Assembly: GCA_046351135.1 (NCBI GenBank)
Contig: JAXLZA010000002.1
Location: forward strand, 310,001 to 374,000
Length of the DNA stretch: 64,000 bases
DNA from: UBA4427 sp046351135
GTDB lineage: Bacteria; Myxococcota_A; UBA9160; UBA4427
Direction of reading: 5' to 3'
The position numbers were made by a program, and so were the translations under genes. Below the pieces are notes generated by a model. The model did no database searches, was not told where the DNA came from, and saw only the letters and a program-made list of their open reading frames with translations. Each line of letters begins with the position of its first letter. Positions within the stretch are counted from its first letter, which is position 1. Below are positions 24,464-32,290 of this stretch, in pieces.

Positions 24464-26185
24464 TCAAGCCGTCCGGGCCGGGCGGTTCGTCAGCGCCTCC
24501 GCGACCTTCCCGACCGGCCAGGGCTGGTGCTCCCGGTAGTCGTCCATCTTCGTCTTGCCCTCGGCGATCTTGCCCGTCACGGCGTCGTAGACGCGCCAGT
24601 GCATGGTCGGGCCGAAGAGGGGCTGGCTCTCGACGGAGATGATGCGGAGCTCGCCCTCCTCGAAGCCGCAGATCGGCTGGATCGCGCGCAGGAGCTGCTC
24701 TCCGTTCAGGTGGCCGTCGCCGAAGTTCCAGCCGAGGATGGTGCCGCCCATCAGCTCGCCTTCGTACCAGTCGTAGTCGTCGATGAAGGGGACGGCGACC
24801 GGGAGCGCCTCGAAGAGCGGCCTCCCCTGGAAGTGCATGAAGCGGGAGACGAGCAGCATCGCCTTCGAGAACTCGAAGGCGGTGTCGTCGGGGATCATGT
24901 CGCGCATCTGCTCGAGGACGGTGTTCCCGGTCTTCTTGAGCTTCTTCAGCTTCTGGGCGGCCGGGCCCTTCTTGATCAGCCAGACGTTGTAGGCCCAGTT
25001 CCCGGCGTAGTACCGCATCGAGGGCAGGAACGAGACGTGGGCCGGGAAGAAGTTGCCGTAGAGCGGGACCACGAAGAGCGAGAAGAGCATGGCCGAGAGC
25101 AGCAGCGGCATCTGGGTCATGTCGAAGATCGAGGCCTCGGGATGGAACCAGAACAGGAACCAGCCGCCGTAGATCATCAGGATGTTCCACTCGACGGGCA
25201 TGCCGTTCGGGTTGTTGAGGCCGATGAAGGAGTGGAAGCCCGTGAACAGGATGCAGCCGCCGAGCAGGATCCACTCGTTGCCGGTCTGGGCGGCGAGCAG
25301 CAGGATGAAGGGGATCGAGACCTCCGAGACGTGGCCGAAGCCGGCCATGAAGGTCGCGAAGCGCGACGGGCGCAGGTCGTCGGGGAAGCGCGTGAAGAGG
25401 CTCTTCTTGAGGAACTTCGGGAAGAAGGGCCCGTTGTTCATCATGAACATGATCACCGACGGGAAGTGGCTGTTCCACTTCGACACGCCGGCCCAGATCC
25501 AGATGAAGGACCAGACGATCTTCGCGCCGGAGATCCAGAGGTCGTTCGCCATCGCGAAGGTCATCGCGCCCAGCACGACCCAGTAGTGCTCGTAGCGGGC
25601 GACCAGCATGAGGGTCTTGTCGAGGATGCCGTTCACGAGGACGAGCGCGAAGCAGGGCAGCAGCAGCTCGGCCGTCACCTCGGGCGAGACGAGGATGCGC
25701 AGCAGCAGGACCTGGTTCAGCAGGTAGAGGCCGACGTCGAGCAGGTTGCGCGTGTCGCCGCCGATCAGCGGGGCGCCGCGGAAGAGCGGGAGCTTGATCG
25801 TCCCGATGCGGGCGAAGTGGCGGTAGCCGCCGAACCACTTGTCGAAGCGGGCGTTCATCGGGCCCCAGCCGCAGCCGAAGCCGAAGAGCTCCCAGCAGAT
25901 CGACCAGACCATCGCCTTCTTGAAGGCCTCGTTCGTGAAGGCCCAGTCGGCGATCTGGAAGAAGCCCGGGTACCCGGCGTTGAAGCTGCACCAGAAGGCC
26001 CAGGCCCCGATCAGCACGAAGAAGTACTTCGCCCAGTAGAGCGCCATCACGCTCGGGCGGTTCGGGCTCGAGTTCGCCCAGGTCCGGCAGGCGAGGCGCA
26101 CGCGCTCCGGGAAGGGCGCGCTCACGACGCGCTTCGGATCGTAGGGCGGGAGGTCGGAGGGGCTCGCGGTCTGGGAGGTGCTCAT
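24464..26185 (-). CDS. DUF3556 transmembrane protein
   Basis: 573 residues with at least ten hydrophobic helices in the N-terminal 380 residues (for example YFFVLIGAWAFWCSF, IVWSFIWIWAGVSKW, LLSAMLFSLFVVPL) and a soluble C-terminal part of about 190 residues ending in HWRVYDAVTGKIAEGKTKMDDY. The overall pattern matches the DUF3556 family known mainly from mycobacteria and other lipid-rich bacteria. The function is unknown; neighbours (sterol-desaturase and 5-alpha-reductase-like proteins) hint at lipid or sterol metabolism. It has its own promoter region 26186-26260, downstream of a hairpin. Confidence 0.78.
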   Translation of the reverse strand: MSTSQTASPSDLPPYDPKRVVSAPFPERVRLACRTWANSSPNRPSVMALYWAKYFFVLIGAWAFWCSFNAGYPGFFQIADWAFTNEAFKKAMVWSICWELFGFGCGWGPMNARFDKWFGGYRHFARIGTIKLPLFRGAPLIGGDTRNLLDVGLYLLNQVLLLRILVSPEVTAELLLPCFALVLVNGILDKTLMLVARYEHYWVVLGAMTFAMANDLWISGAKIVWSFIWIWAGVSKWNSHFPSVIMFMMNNGPFFPKFLKKSLFTRFPDDLRPSRFATFMAGFGHVSEVSIPFILLLAAQTGNEWILLGGCILFTGFHSFIGLNNPNGMPVEWNILMIYGGWFLFWFHPEASIFDMTQMPLLLSAMLFSLFVVPLYGNFFPAHVSFLPSMRYYAGNWAYNVWLIKKGPAAQKLKKLKKTGNTVLEQMRDMIPDDTAFEFSKAMLLVSRFMHFQGRPLFEALPVAVPFIDDYDWYEGELMGGTILGWNFGDGHLNGEQLLRAIQPICGFEEGELRIISVESQPLFGPTMHWRVYDAVTGKIAEGKTKMDDYREHQPWPVGKVAEALTNRPARTA

Positions 26186-26223
26186 GGCGGGCGATGATAA
26201 ACCGCAGGCTTCCCCTCGCGCGA

Positions 26224-26255
26224 GGCCCGGACCCGCGATTGCGGCGTGCCGGGCC
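26224..26255 (-). terminator. Nested hairpin after the DUF1295 gene
   Basis: GGCCCGG (26224-26230) pairs with CCGGGCC (26249-26255), and inside them CCGC (26233-26236) pairs with GCGG (26241-26244) around GATT. It follows the DUF1295 stop (26261) in the minus direction and would end the MarR operon transcript before the DUF3556 gene. Confidence 0.5.
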
Positions 26256-26260
26256 CGGTC

Positions 26261-27133
26261 CTAGCGGCCGCGAGAAAGTAGGCGCGGAATCAGGCGCGGC
26301 GTTCGCGCGAGGTGGGCCTGGTAGGCCGGGTCGTCGCCCCAGCGCTTGCGGCCTCGGGCCTCGAGGAGCGGGATGCCGCTGATCCGGGTCAGCAGCACGT
26401 AGACGAAGGCGGGCGAGATCAGGGTCGCGAGCCGCGGTCCGGCGAGCGCGGGCCAGGCGACGATGGCGACGCCCAGCCACAGCACGATCTCGCCCAGGTA
26501 GTTCGGATGGCGGCAGAGCGACCAGAGCCCCGTCGTGATGAAGCGATCGGCGTTCGTCGGGTCGGCGCGGAAGGCCTCCTTCTGCCGGTCCGCGACGACC
26601 TCGATCCCGAAGCCCGCGAGCCAGATCAGCGCGCCCACCGCCTCGACCGGACCGAGCGGCGGCGAGGTCGGTGCCGCGGTCATCGCCGCGAGCGCCGCGC
26701 CCGCCGTGATCGCGACCCAGAGCCCTTGCAGCATGAAGGCCATCAAAAAGCGAGCGAAGTCGACCTTGATCGCGTCGAAGCGCGGGTCGCGGCCCGAGGC
26801 GCGGATGCGCGCGAAGAGGAAGCGGCCGAGGCGCAGCGCCCAGACCGCGATCATCGCCGCGAGCAGCCGGGCCCGTGCGTCGGCCGGGCCGAGCGCGAGG
26901 GCGAGGGCGACGACCGACAGATACGTCGCGCTTCCCGTCAGGTCGTAGTAGCGCTCGCTCCGAGCGAGGAAGGACGGCACGAAGGCGGCGGCGTTCAGCG
27001 CGAAGGCGAGCGCGACGCAGAGGCCGAAGACCGGCCAGTCGAACGCGCGAGCCCCGCCCTGGCTGCCCGCCCAGGCGAGGCCGGCGCCGATCGCGCCGAT
27101 GATCGGCAGTGCGAGGAGCGCCGTCCGCCTCAC
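26261..27133 (-). CDS. DUF1295 / steroid 5-alpha-reductase-like membrane protein
   Basis: 290 residues from GTG 27133, which overlaps the upstream stop (GTGA). About six to seven helices; the signature CRHPNYLGEIVLWLG near residue 225 and the downstream GIPLLEARGRKRWGDDPAYQ are diagnostic of the DUF1295 / 3-oxo-5-alpha-steroid 4-dehydrogenase C-terminal family. Members reduce steroid or fatty enoyl double bonds with NADPH, or are uncharacterised. Co-transcribed with a sterol-desaturase-type hydroxylase and a MarR regulator. Confidence 0.83.
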   Translation of the reverse strand: MRRTALLALPIIGAIGAGLAWAGSQGGARAFDWPVFGLCVALAFALNAAAFVPSFLARSERYYDLTGSATYLSVVALALALGPADARARLLAAMIAVWALRLGRFLFARIRASGRDPRFDAIKVDFARFLMAFMLQGLWVAITAGAALAAMTAAPTSPPLGPVEAVGALIWLAGFGIEVVADRQKEAFRADPTNADRFITTGLWSLCRHPNYLGEIVLWLGVAIVAWPALAGPRLATLISPAFVYVLLTRISGIPLLEARGRKRWGDDPAYQAHLARTPRLIPRLLSRGR

Positions 27134-27891
27134 GCGTTCGGTCGGTGGACCGGCTCTTCGAAGGTTCCGAAGAGCTTGTCGTAGAACATCGTCAGCGTGG
27201 CGTAGTTGCCGTGGTTCATGTCGACGTGGTGGGCGGCGTGGACGCCCGTGATGTAGTCGATCAGGCCGTACGGGAACTTCGCCGGGAAGCGCGTGTAGAC
27301 GTGGTTCAGCGTGTTCAGCTGGGTGAAGAGATAGGTCGCGACGACCATCGAGAAGACGTCGAGGGTCGTGCCCGAAGCGGCCGCGACGATCGGCATCGAG
27401 CCGAGGAAGAGCAGCAGTCCGATCGTCGTCTCGAGCGGGTGGACGTAGAGGGCGTCGACGTAGGTGGGCTTGCGGGCCTGGTGGTGCAGCGCGTGGACCT
27501 TGCGGAGCAGGTTGCCGTGGAAGAGGGAGCGGTGGGTCCAGTAGTACATGAAGTCGAACACGAGCAGCACGACCGGGATCTGCACGAGCTTCCACCACAG
27601 CGGCGCCGCCGCGACCTCGCCCGCCCCGCCCCAGAACGAGCGCGTGTCGAAGCCGATGCAGAAGGGCAGGACCGTCACGTAGAAGATCAGGTTGACCGCG
27701 AGCCCGACGCGGTTGTTGATCTGGACGGCCTCGCGGAAGCTGCTGCGATCGAGCTTCGTCCGGTCGACGACCCGGTTCTCCTCGCGCATCTGCGCGAAGG
27801 CCGGGATCCGGAAGATCAGGAAGTTGCCGATCAGCGTCGCCGCCGTCATCAGCGCGAAGAAGACGAGCGTGGCTTTCCAGTCGTAGGTCAT
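27130..27891 (-). CDS. Sterol desaturase / fatty acid hydroxylase family protein
   Basis: 253 residues, four or so membrane helices, and three histidine boxes that bind the di-iron centre: HRSLFH, HALHH and HAAHH. Such enzymes use O2 to hydroxylate or desaturate sterols, carotenoids or fatty acyl chains. ATG 27891 overlaps the MarR stop and its own stop overlaps the DUF1295 GTG, so all three genes form one translationally coupled unit. Substrate unknown; a steroid or hopanoid-like lipid is plausible from context. Confidence 0.85.
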   Translation of the reverse strand: MTYDWKATLVFFALMTAATLIGNFLIFRIPAFAQMREENRVVDRTKLDRSSFREAVQINNRVGLAVNLIFYVTVLPFCIGFDTRSFWGGAGEVAAAPLWWKLVQIPVVLLVFDFMYYWTHRSLFHGNLLRKVHALHHQARKPTYVDALYVHPLETTIGLLLFLGSMPIVAAASGTTLDVFSMVVATYLFTQLNTLNHVYTRFPAKFPYGLIDYITGVHAAHHVDMNHGNYATLTMFYDKLFGTFEEPVHRPNA

Positions 27892-29006
27892 GGCTGCGAT
27901 ACCTCTGCGGTTGCGGGAGAAAGATGGGCGGCGAGGCGCGCCGCGTCGCGGGCGCCGAGCCGGTCGCGCAGCTGCGCGGCGAGTCGGGCGAGGGCGAGCT
28001 CGGGATCGGCGTCGATCGGATCCGCGTCGTCGCGGCGGCGCGCGTCGTTCGCGAACGCATCGGAGAGCAGCGTCGTCTCGAGCTCGAGCGCACCGTACAG
28101 GCGCCGCGCCACCCGCGCGAAGACCTCGAACTCGTCCGCGTCGATCCGCTTGCGCCAGTCGCGCTCGAGGTCGTCGAGGGCGGCGACCGAGTCCTCGATC
28201 AGCCGGCGGCCCCGCCCGGTCAGGCGGACGACGACGCCGCGGCGGTCGGTCGGGTCGGCCTCGCGCTGGAGGTAGCCCTGGGCCTCGAGATCCCGGGCCG
28301 TCGCACTGATGGCCTGGCGACTGACGCCGTGGAGCTCGGCGAGGCGATGGAGGCGGGCGCCGGAGGGGCCGATCAGCGTCAGGATCTGACCGTGGGAGAG
28401 CTTGAGGCCGGTGTGGCCGCGCTGGCCGGTGGCCCGCATCAGGTCCTGCTCGACGTGGGCGGCGAGGATCGGCAGCAGACCCGCCGACCCGGACTCGGCC
28501 GCGCGCGGGCGCGGGAAGAGCTCGAGGCTCCCGACGAGCTTCGCCAGCGCCGCGAGGAAGCGCGGATAGTCGTCGCCCCCGATGCGCCGCGCGTGTTCGG
28601 CCTCGATCGCCCGCAACGATTCGATCCCGTCGCGAACCAGGCGCTCGCCCGCCGGCGTCAGGACCAGCCACGCGGTCCGCCGATCCGCCGGATTCGGCTC
28701 CCGACCGAGGTAGCCGGCGCGCTCGGCGAGGCCGACGAGCTGGCTCGCCGCCTGGGGGCTGATCGCGAGCTCCCGGGCGAGCCGGGTCAGTGGGCGCGGG
28801 GCCGACGCGACGAGGCTGATCAGGAGGCCGAAGCTCGGGCGCAGGTCACGATGGTCGCATTCCGTGACGAGATGGCTCATCAGCCGGAGCTGCAGTTCGC
28901 GGGCGACGCCGATCAGATGGCGGGCGAGGTTGTCCCGGTAGCGCGGCCAGGCGAGGAGCTCGGCTTCCGCCGAGGGGGGCACCGGCTTCGGGTTCGCTCG
29001 GGACAT
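27888..29006 (-). CDS. Tandem-MarR transcriptional regulator
   Basis: 372 residues containing two complete MarR winged-helix domains: residues about 30-165 (LTRLARELAISPQAASQLVGLAERAGYLGREPNPADRR) and about 190-315 (LHRLAELHGVSRQAISATARDLEAQGYLQREADPTDRR). Each has its own recognition helix and wing with the DRR motif. Standard MarR proteins are about 150 residues and dimerise, so this is an internal duplication that may form a single-chain dimer. It is divergent from a GST gene and heads the desaturase operon; MarR proteins usually repress neighbouring genes until a phenolic or lipophilic ligand binds. Confidence 0.85.
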   Translation of the reverse strand: MSRANPKPVPPSAEAELLAWPRYRDNLARHLIGVARELQLRLMSHLVTECDHRDLRPSFGLLISLVASAPRPLTRLARELAISPQAASQLVGLAERAGYLGREPNPADRRTAWLVLTPAGERLVRDGIESLRAIEAEHARRIGGDDYPRFLAALAKLVGSLELFPRPRAAESGSAGLLPILAAHVEQDLMRATGQRGHTGLKLSHGQILTLIGPSGARLHRLAELHGVSRQAISATARDLEAQGYLQREADPTDRRGVVVRLTGRGRRLIEDSVAALDDLERDWRKRIDADEFEVFARVARRLYGALELETTLLSDAFANDARRRDDADPIDADPELALARLAAQLRDRLGARDAARLAAHLSPATAEVSQP

Positions 29007-29047
29007 GACGCCACTCTAGGAGCCGACGAGCAGAAGATCAAGCTCGA

Positions 29048-29077
29048 TTGACAAGGTTGTCCAGAGAGGTTGAGAAT
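29048..29077 (+). promoter_or_regulatory. Promoter for GST gene with overlapping MarR-like operator
   Basis: TTGACA (29048-29053) is a perfect -35 box; GAGAAT (29072-29077), 18 bases later, is a fair -10. The -35 sits within a dyad GACAA-GG-TTGTC (29050-29061), extended as TTGACAA/TTGTCCA with one mismatch, an operator-sized inverted repeat in the divergent region of a MarR gene. Confidence 0.5.
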
Positions 29078-29133
29078 GACGCCTGCCTTCCCGGCCCGAC
29101 CCGTCCGGGCCATCCTGACGCAGGAGGTTTCCC

Positions 29134-29745
29134 GTGCTCACGATCTACCACTCGCCCCAGTCGCGCTCGGTCCGCGTCGTCTGGCTCGCCGAGGAGCTGG
29201 GCCTCCCCTACCGGGTCCACGCGCTCCCGATGTTCGGCGACGCCATGAAGACGCCCGAGTACCTGGCGATCCATCCCCTCGGCAAGGTTCCGGCGATCGA
29301 CGACGACGGCTTCGTCCTCTGGGAGACGACGGCGATCCTCGCCTACCTGATCGGGCGCTACAGCGACGGGGCGTTGCTGCCGCCGCGGGAGACGCGGGCG
29401 GGGGCGCTCGCGCTCCAGTGGATGGACTTCGGGGAGAATCCGCTGACGGTGATCTGCGGCGAGATCGCAGCCCATGCGGGGCCGATGCCGGAGAAGTGGC
29501 GCGTGCCGGCGCTCGTGACGCGGGGGCTCGCGGTGGCCCCGTCGCTCGTCGCCGTCGTCGAGCGCACGCTCGAGGGACGCGACTACATCGTCGGCGAGAC
29601 ATTCGGCGCGGCCGACATCATGCTCGGCTTCGGGCTCGGGATCGCGCGTCATCTCGAGCTCGTCGGCGACGCGACGCCGCGGACCCGCGACTACCTCGCG
29701 CGGCTGCAGGCGCGCCCGGCCTATCAGCGAGCAATCCGCGTCTGA
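29134..29745 (+). CDS. Glutathione S-transferase
   Basis: 203 residues from GTG 29134 with AGGAGG at the ideal distance. N-terminal thioredoxin-like domain: SPQSRSVRVVWLAEELGLPY, then HPLGKVPAIDDDGFVLWETTAILAYL, containing the cis-proline and the ETTAI glutathione-binding segment. The C-terminal all-helical domain ends with YIVGETFGAADIMLGFGL, the usual N-capping box motif. Conjugates glutathione to electrophiles or isomerises intermediates. Transcribed divergently from the tandem MarR and probably under its control. Confidence 0.9.
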   Translation: MLTIYHSPQSRSVRVVWLAEELGLPYRVHALPMFGDAMKTPEYLAIHPLGKVPAIDDDGFVLWETTAILAYLIGRYSDGALLPPRETRAGALALQWMDFGENPLTVICGEIAAHAGPMPEKWRVPALVTRGLAVAPSLVAVVERTLEGRDYIVGETFGAADIMLGFGLGIARHLELVGDATPRTRDYLARLQARPAYQRAIRV

Positions 29746-29824
29746 GGCGCGCCCGAGCCGCGGTGCGCGACTGCGACCACGGGCCGCGTCTGGGGCGATC
29801 GCCGCGCCCGGCCTACCCGCCGCC

Positions 29825-31303
29825 TCAGGCGCGGGCGACCTCGAAGGCGTCGCGGTCGATCGTCCCGGCCTGGGCCTTGAAGCCGCTCATCGATCCGGGC
29901 CACTGGGTCACGATCCGGCCCGAGGGCGCGCGGTAGTAGCCGTTGCAGCTCGCCTGCCAGACGGGGATCCGCGCGATCTGGCGCTGGAGCTCCTCGTTGT
30001 AGCGCTGCATCGCCGCGGGCTTCACGTCGACCCAGGCGAGGCCCTCCGCCGAAATGCGCTCGAGCCAGGCGATCACGTGGGCGACCTGGGACTCGATCAT
30101 CTCGAGGATCGAGCCGTTGTTGGTGTTCGGGCCGTAGAGCATGAAGAGGTTCGGGAAGCCCGCCGTCGTGATCCCGAGGTAGGCGATCGCCCCGTCGTTC
30201 CAGGCGTCCTCGATCCGTCGCCCGCCGCGGCCGCGCACGTCGAGGGCCGAGAGATACTTCGTCGTGGCGAAGCCGGTCGCGTAGACGAGCGTGTCGAAGG
30301 CGCGCTCGCGCCCGTCCTGCGTCACGACGCCGCCGCGCACGATGCGCGCGATCGGCTCGGTCACGAGCTCGAGGTTCGGTCGGTTGAAGGCCGGGTAGTA
30401 GTCGTTCGAGAGCAGGGGGCGTTTGCAGCCGTAGGGATGGGTCGGCCGAAGCTTCTCGCGGACCACCGGATCCCGCACGACCTCGAGCGCCCGGCGCCCC
30501 TCCTCGTCCATCTTCGCGAGCAGCTCCGCGTTCGACATCGTCATCAGGTCGTCGAGGAAGCGGTAGTTCTCGGCCCGCTCCTTCGCGAACAGGCCCGGAT
30601 CGGCGCAGTGGGCGGCGATCTCGGCCTCGGTGTAGGGGGTGTCCTGCTTGGGCAGGACCCAGTTCGCGGTGCGCTGGAAGAGCGAGACGTGGGCCGCCTG
30701 CTTGACGATCTCCGGCACGAACTGGACCGCGCTCGCGGCGCTGCCGATGACGCCGATGCGCCGGCCCGCGAGGTCGAGGTCCCAGTTCCAGCGCGCCGAG
30801 TGGAACGACGCGCCGGCGAAGTCGTCGCGGCCGGGGATCTCGGGCCAGGCGAGGTCGTTGAACATGCCGAGCGCGCTGACGACGATCTCGGCCTCGGCGC
30901 GTTCGCCCGAGGCGAGCTCGAGCCGCCAGCAGGCGCGGGCCTCGTCCCAGTCGAGCTTGCGGACCTCGCTGTCGAAGCGGCAGTGCGGGAGGATCCCGTA
31001 CTTCGACGCGATCCCCTCCATGTACTCGAGGATCTCGGCCTGGCTGCCGAAGGGGCGCCTCCAGTCGTTCTTCGGCTCGAAGGAGAAGGAGTAGAGCGTC
31101 GAGGCGACGTCGCAGGCGCAGCCGGGATAGCGGTTGTGGTACCAGGTGCCGCCGACGCCGCCCGCCTTCTCGTAGATCGTGTAGTCGTGGAAGCCCGCGC
31201 GATCGAGGGCGACGGCGGTGCAGAGGCCGCCGGGGCCGGCGCCGATCACGGCGATGCGGAGGGGGCGGTCGGAGCGGCGGCGGGCGTCTTCGTTTTGCGA
31301 CAT
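29825..31303 (-). CDS. Flavin-containing monooxygenase (Baeyer-Villiger type)
   Basis: 492 residues. FAD-binding GAGPGGLCTAVALDRAG (G21 to G26 loop), the Baeyer-Villiger fingerprint FxGxxxHxxxW as FAGASFHSARW, NADPH-site GVIGSAASAVQFVPEI, and YATGFATTKYL near the C-terminus. The sequence GGTWYHNRYPGCACDV is typical for this class. It inserts oxygen into ketones or hydroxylates lipophilic substrates. Divergent from the SDR gene by 55 bases, a combination that would interconvert alcohol, ketone and ester (inference). Confidence 0.88.
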   Translation of the reverse strand: MSQNEDARRRSDRPLRIAVIGAGPGGLCTAVALDRAGFHDYTIYEKAGGVGGTWYHNRYPGCACDVASTLYSFSFEPKNDWRRPFGSQAEILEYMEGIASKYGILPHCRFDSEVRKLDWDEARACWRLELASGERAEAEIVVSALGMFNDLAWPEIPGRDDFAGASFHSARWNWDLDLAGRRIGVIGSAASAVQFVPEIVKQAAHVSLFQRTANWVLPKQDTPYTEAEIAAHCADPGLFAKERAENYRFLDDLMTMSNAELLAKMDEEGRRALEVVRDPVVREKLRPTHPYGCKRPLLSNDYYPAFNRPNLELVTEPIARIVRGGVVTQDGRERAFDTLVYATGFATTKYLSALDVRGRGGRRIEDAWNDGAIAYLGITTAGFPNLFMLYGPNTNNGSILEMIESQVAHVIAWLERISAEGLAWVDVKPAAMQRYNEELQRQIARIPVWQASCNGYYRAPSGRIVTQWPGSMSGFKAQAGTIDRDAFEVARA

Positions 31304-31358
31304 GGTTGGAGACGCTATCGCTGCGATGGCGGGAATCAATCTCGACGGGAGGACGACG

Positions 31359-32141
31359 ATGGCGGGCAGGCTCGAAGGCAAGGTCGCGTTGATCACGGGC
31401 GGTGCGCGGGGAACGGGCGAGGCGACGGCGCGGCGCTTCGTGCGCGAGGGGGCGGCGGTCGTCCTCGCCGACGTGCTCGACGCGCCGGGGCAGAAAGTCG
31501 CAGCCGAGCTGGGCGATCGCGCCCTCTACGTCCACCTCGACGTGACGGACGAAGCCCAGTGGCAGCGCGGCGTCGATCAGGCGGTCGCCCGCTTCGGCAA
31601 GCTCGACGTGCTCGTCAACAACGCGGCGGTGCTGCACATCGGCCCGATCGAGGCGACGCGCGTCGAGGACTGGGAGCGCCTCTCGCGGGTCAACCTGATG
31701 GGCCCCTTCCTCGGCATCAAGGTCTGTGCGAAGGCGCTCCGCGCCGCGGGCGGAGGCTCGATCGTCAACGTCTCGTCGATCGATGGTCTCGAGGGCATGA
31801 GCTACGTCTCGGCCTACGCCGCGACCAAGTGGGGCCTGCGCGGGCTCGCGAAGTGCGCCGCCCTCGAGCTCGGCCGCGACGGCATCCGCGTGAACACCGT
31901 CTGCCCCGCCGGCGGCAGCGACGAGATGGCCGCCCCCTGGCGTCCGCCGGGCTCGAAGGACACGACCGGCTACATGGACAAGCGCCCGATCCCCCGGCGC
32001 GGGACCGTCGACGAGATCGCCTCGATGATCCTGTTCCTCGCCTCGGACGAATCCTCCTTCTGCACCGGGGCCGACTTCCCCGTCGACGGCGGCCACTCCT
32101 GCGGCACGAGCCTGCCGACCCGACCGGCCCGGGTCGCCTAG
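31359..32141 (+). CDS. Short-chain dehydrogenase/reductase
   Basis: 260 residues; start ATG 31359 with GGGAGGA upstream and MAGRLEGKVALITGGARGTGEA, giving the TGGxxGTG cofactor loop. Acidic D after the second strand (VVLADVLD) favours NAD(H). NNAAVL, catalytic S in VSSIDGL and YAATK follow, with a C-terminal PVDGG. Similar to 20-beta/3-alpha-hydroxysteroid and cyclohexanol dehydrogenases. Divergent from the Baeyer-Villiger-type monooxygenase, which fits alcohol-to-ketone oxidation followed by oxygen insertion. Confidence 0.88.
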   Translation: MAGRLEGKVALITGGARGTGEATARRFVREGAAVVLADVLDAPGQKVAAELGDRALYVHLDVTDEAQWQRGVDQAVARFGKLDVLVNNAAVLHIGPIEATRVEDWERLSRVNLMGPFLGIKVCAKALRAAGGGSIVNVSSIDGLEGMSYVSAYAATKWGLRGLAKCAALELGRDGIRVNTVCPAGGSDEMAAPWRPPGSKDTTGYMDKRPIPRRGTVDEIASMILFLASDESSFCTGADFPVDGGHSCGTSLPTRPARVA

Positions 32142-32290
32142 GGCCCGCGTCGTCGCGGTCGGAGGGTCGAGTTGCGCGTGCGCTGCCGGTGTTCCGGCGG
32201 ATTCGGGGGTCGATTGTCCCGCCCGAGCGGCCGATAGGGGATTCGACCGGCACCGCATGGGCAGGTCGAGACGACTCACGGCGGAGATCC

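Noticed and set aside
30077..32290. A long upstream extension of the GGDEF-EAL frame
   Set aside because: The extension is antisense to the flavin monooxygenase and overlaps the SDR; the conserved receiver domain starts after ATG 32291.
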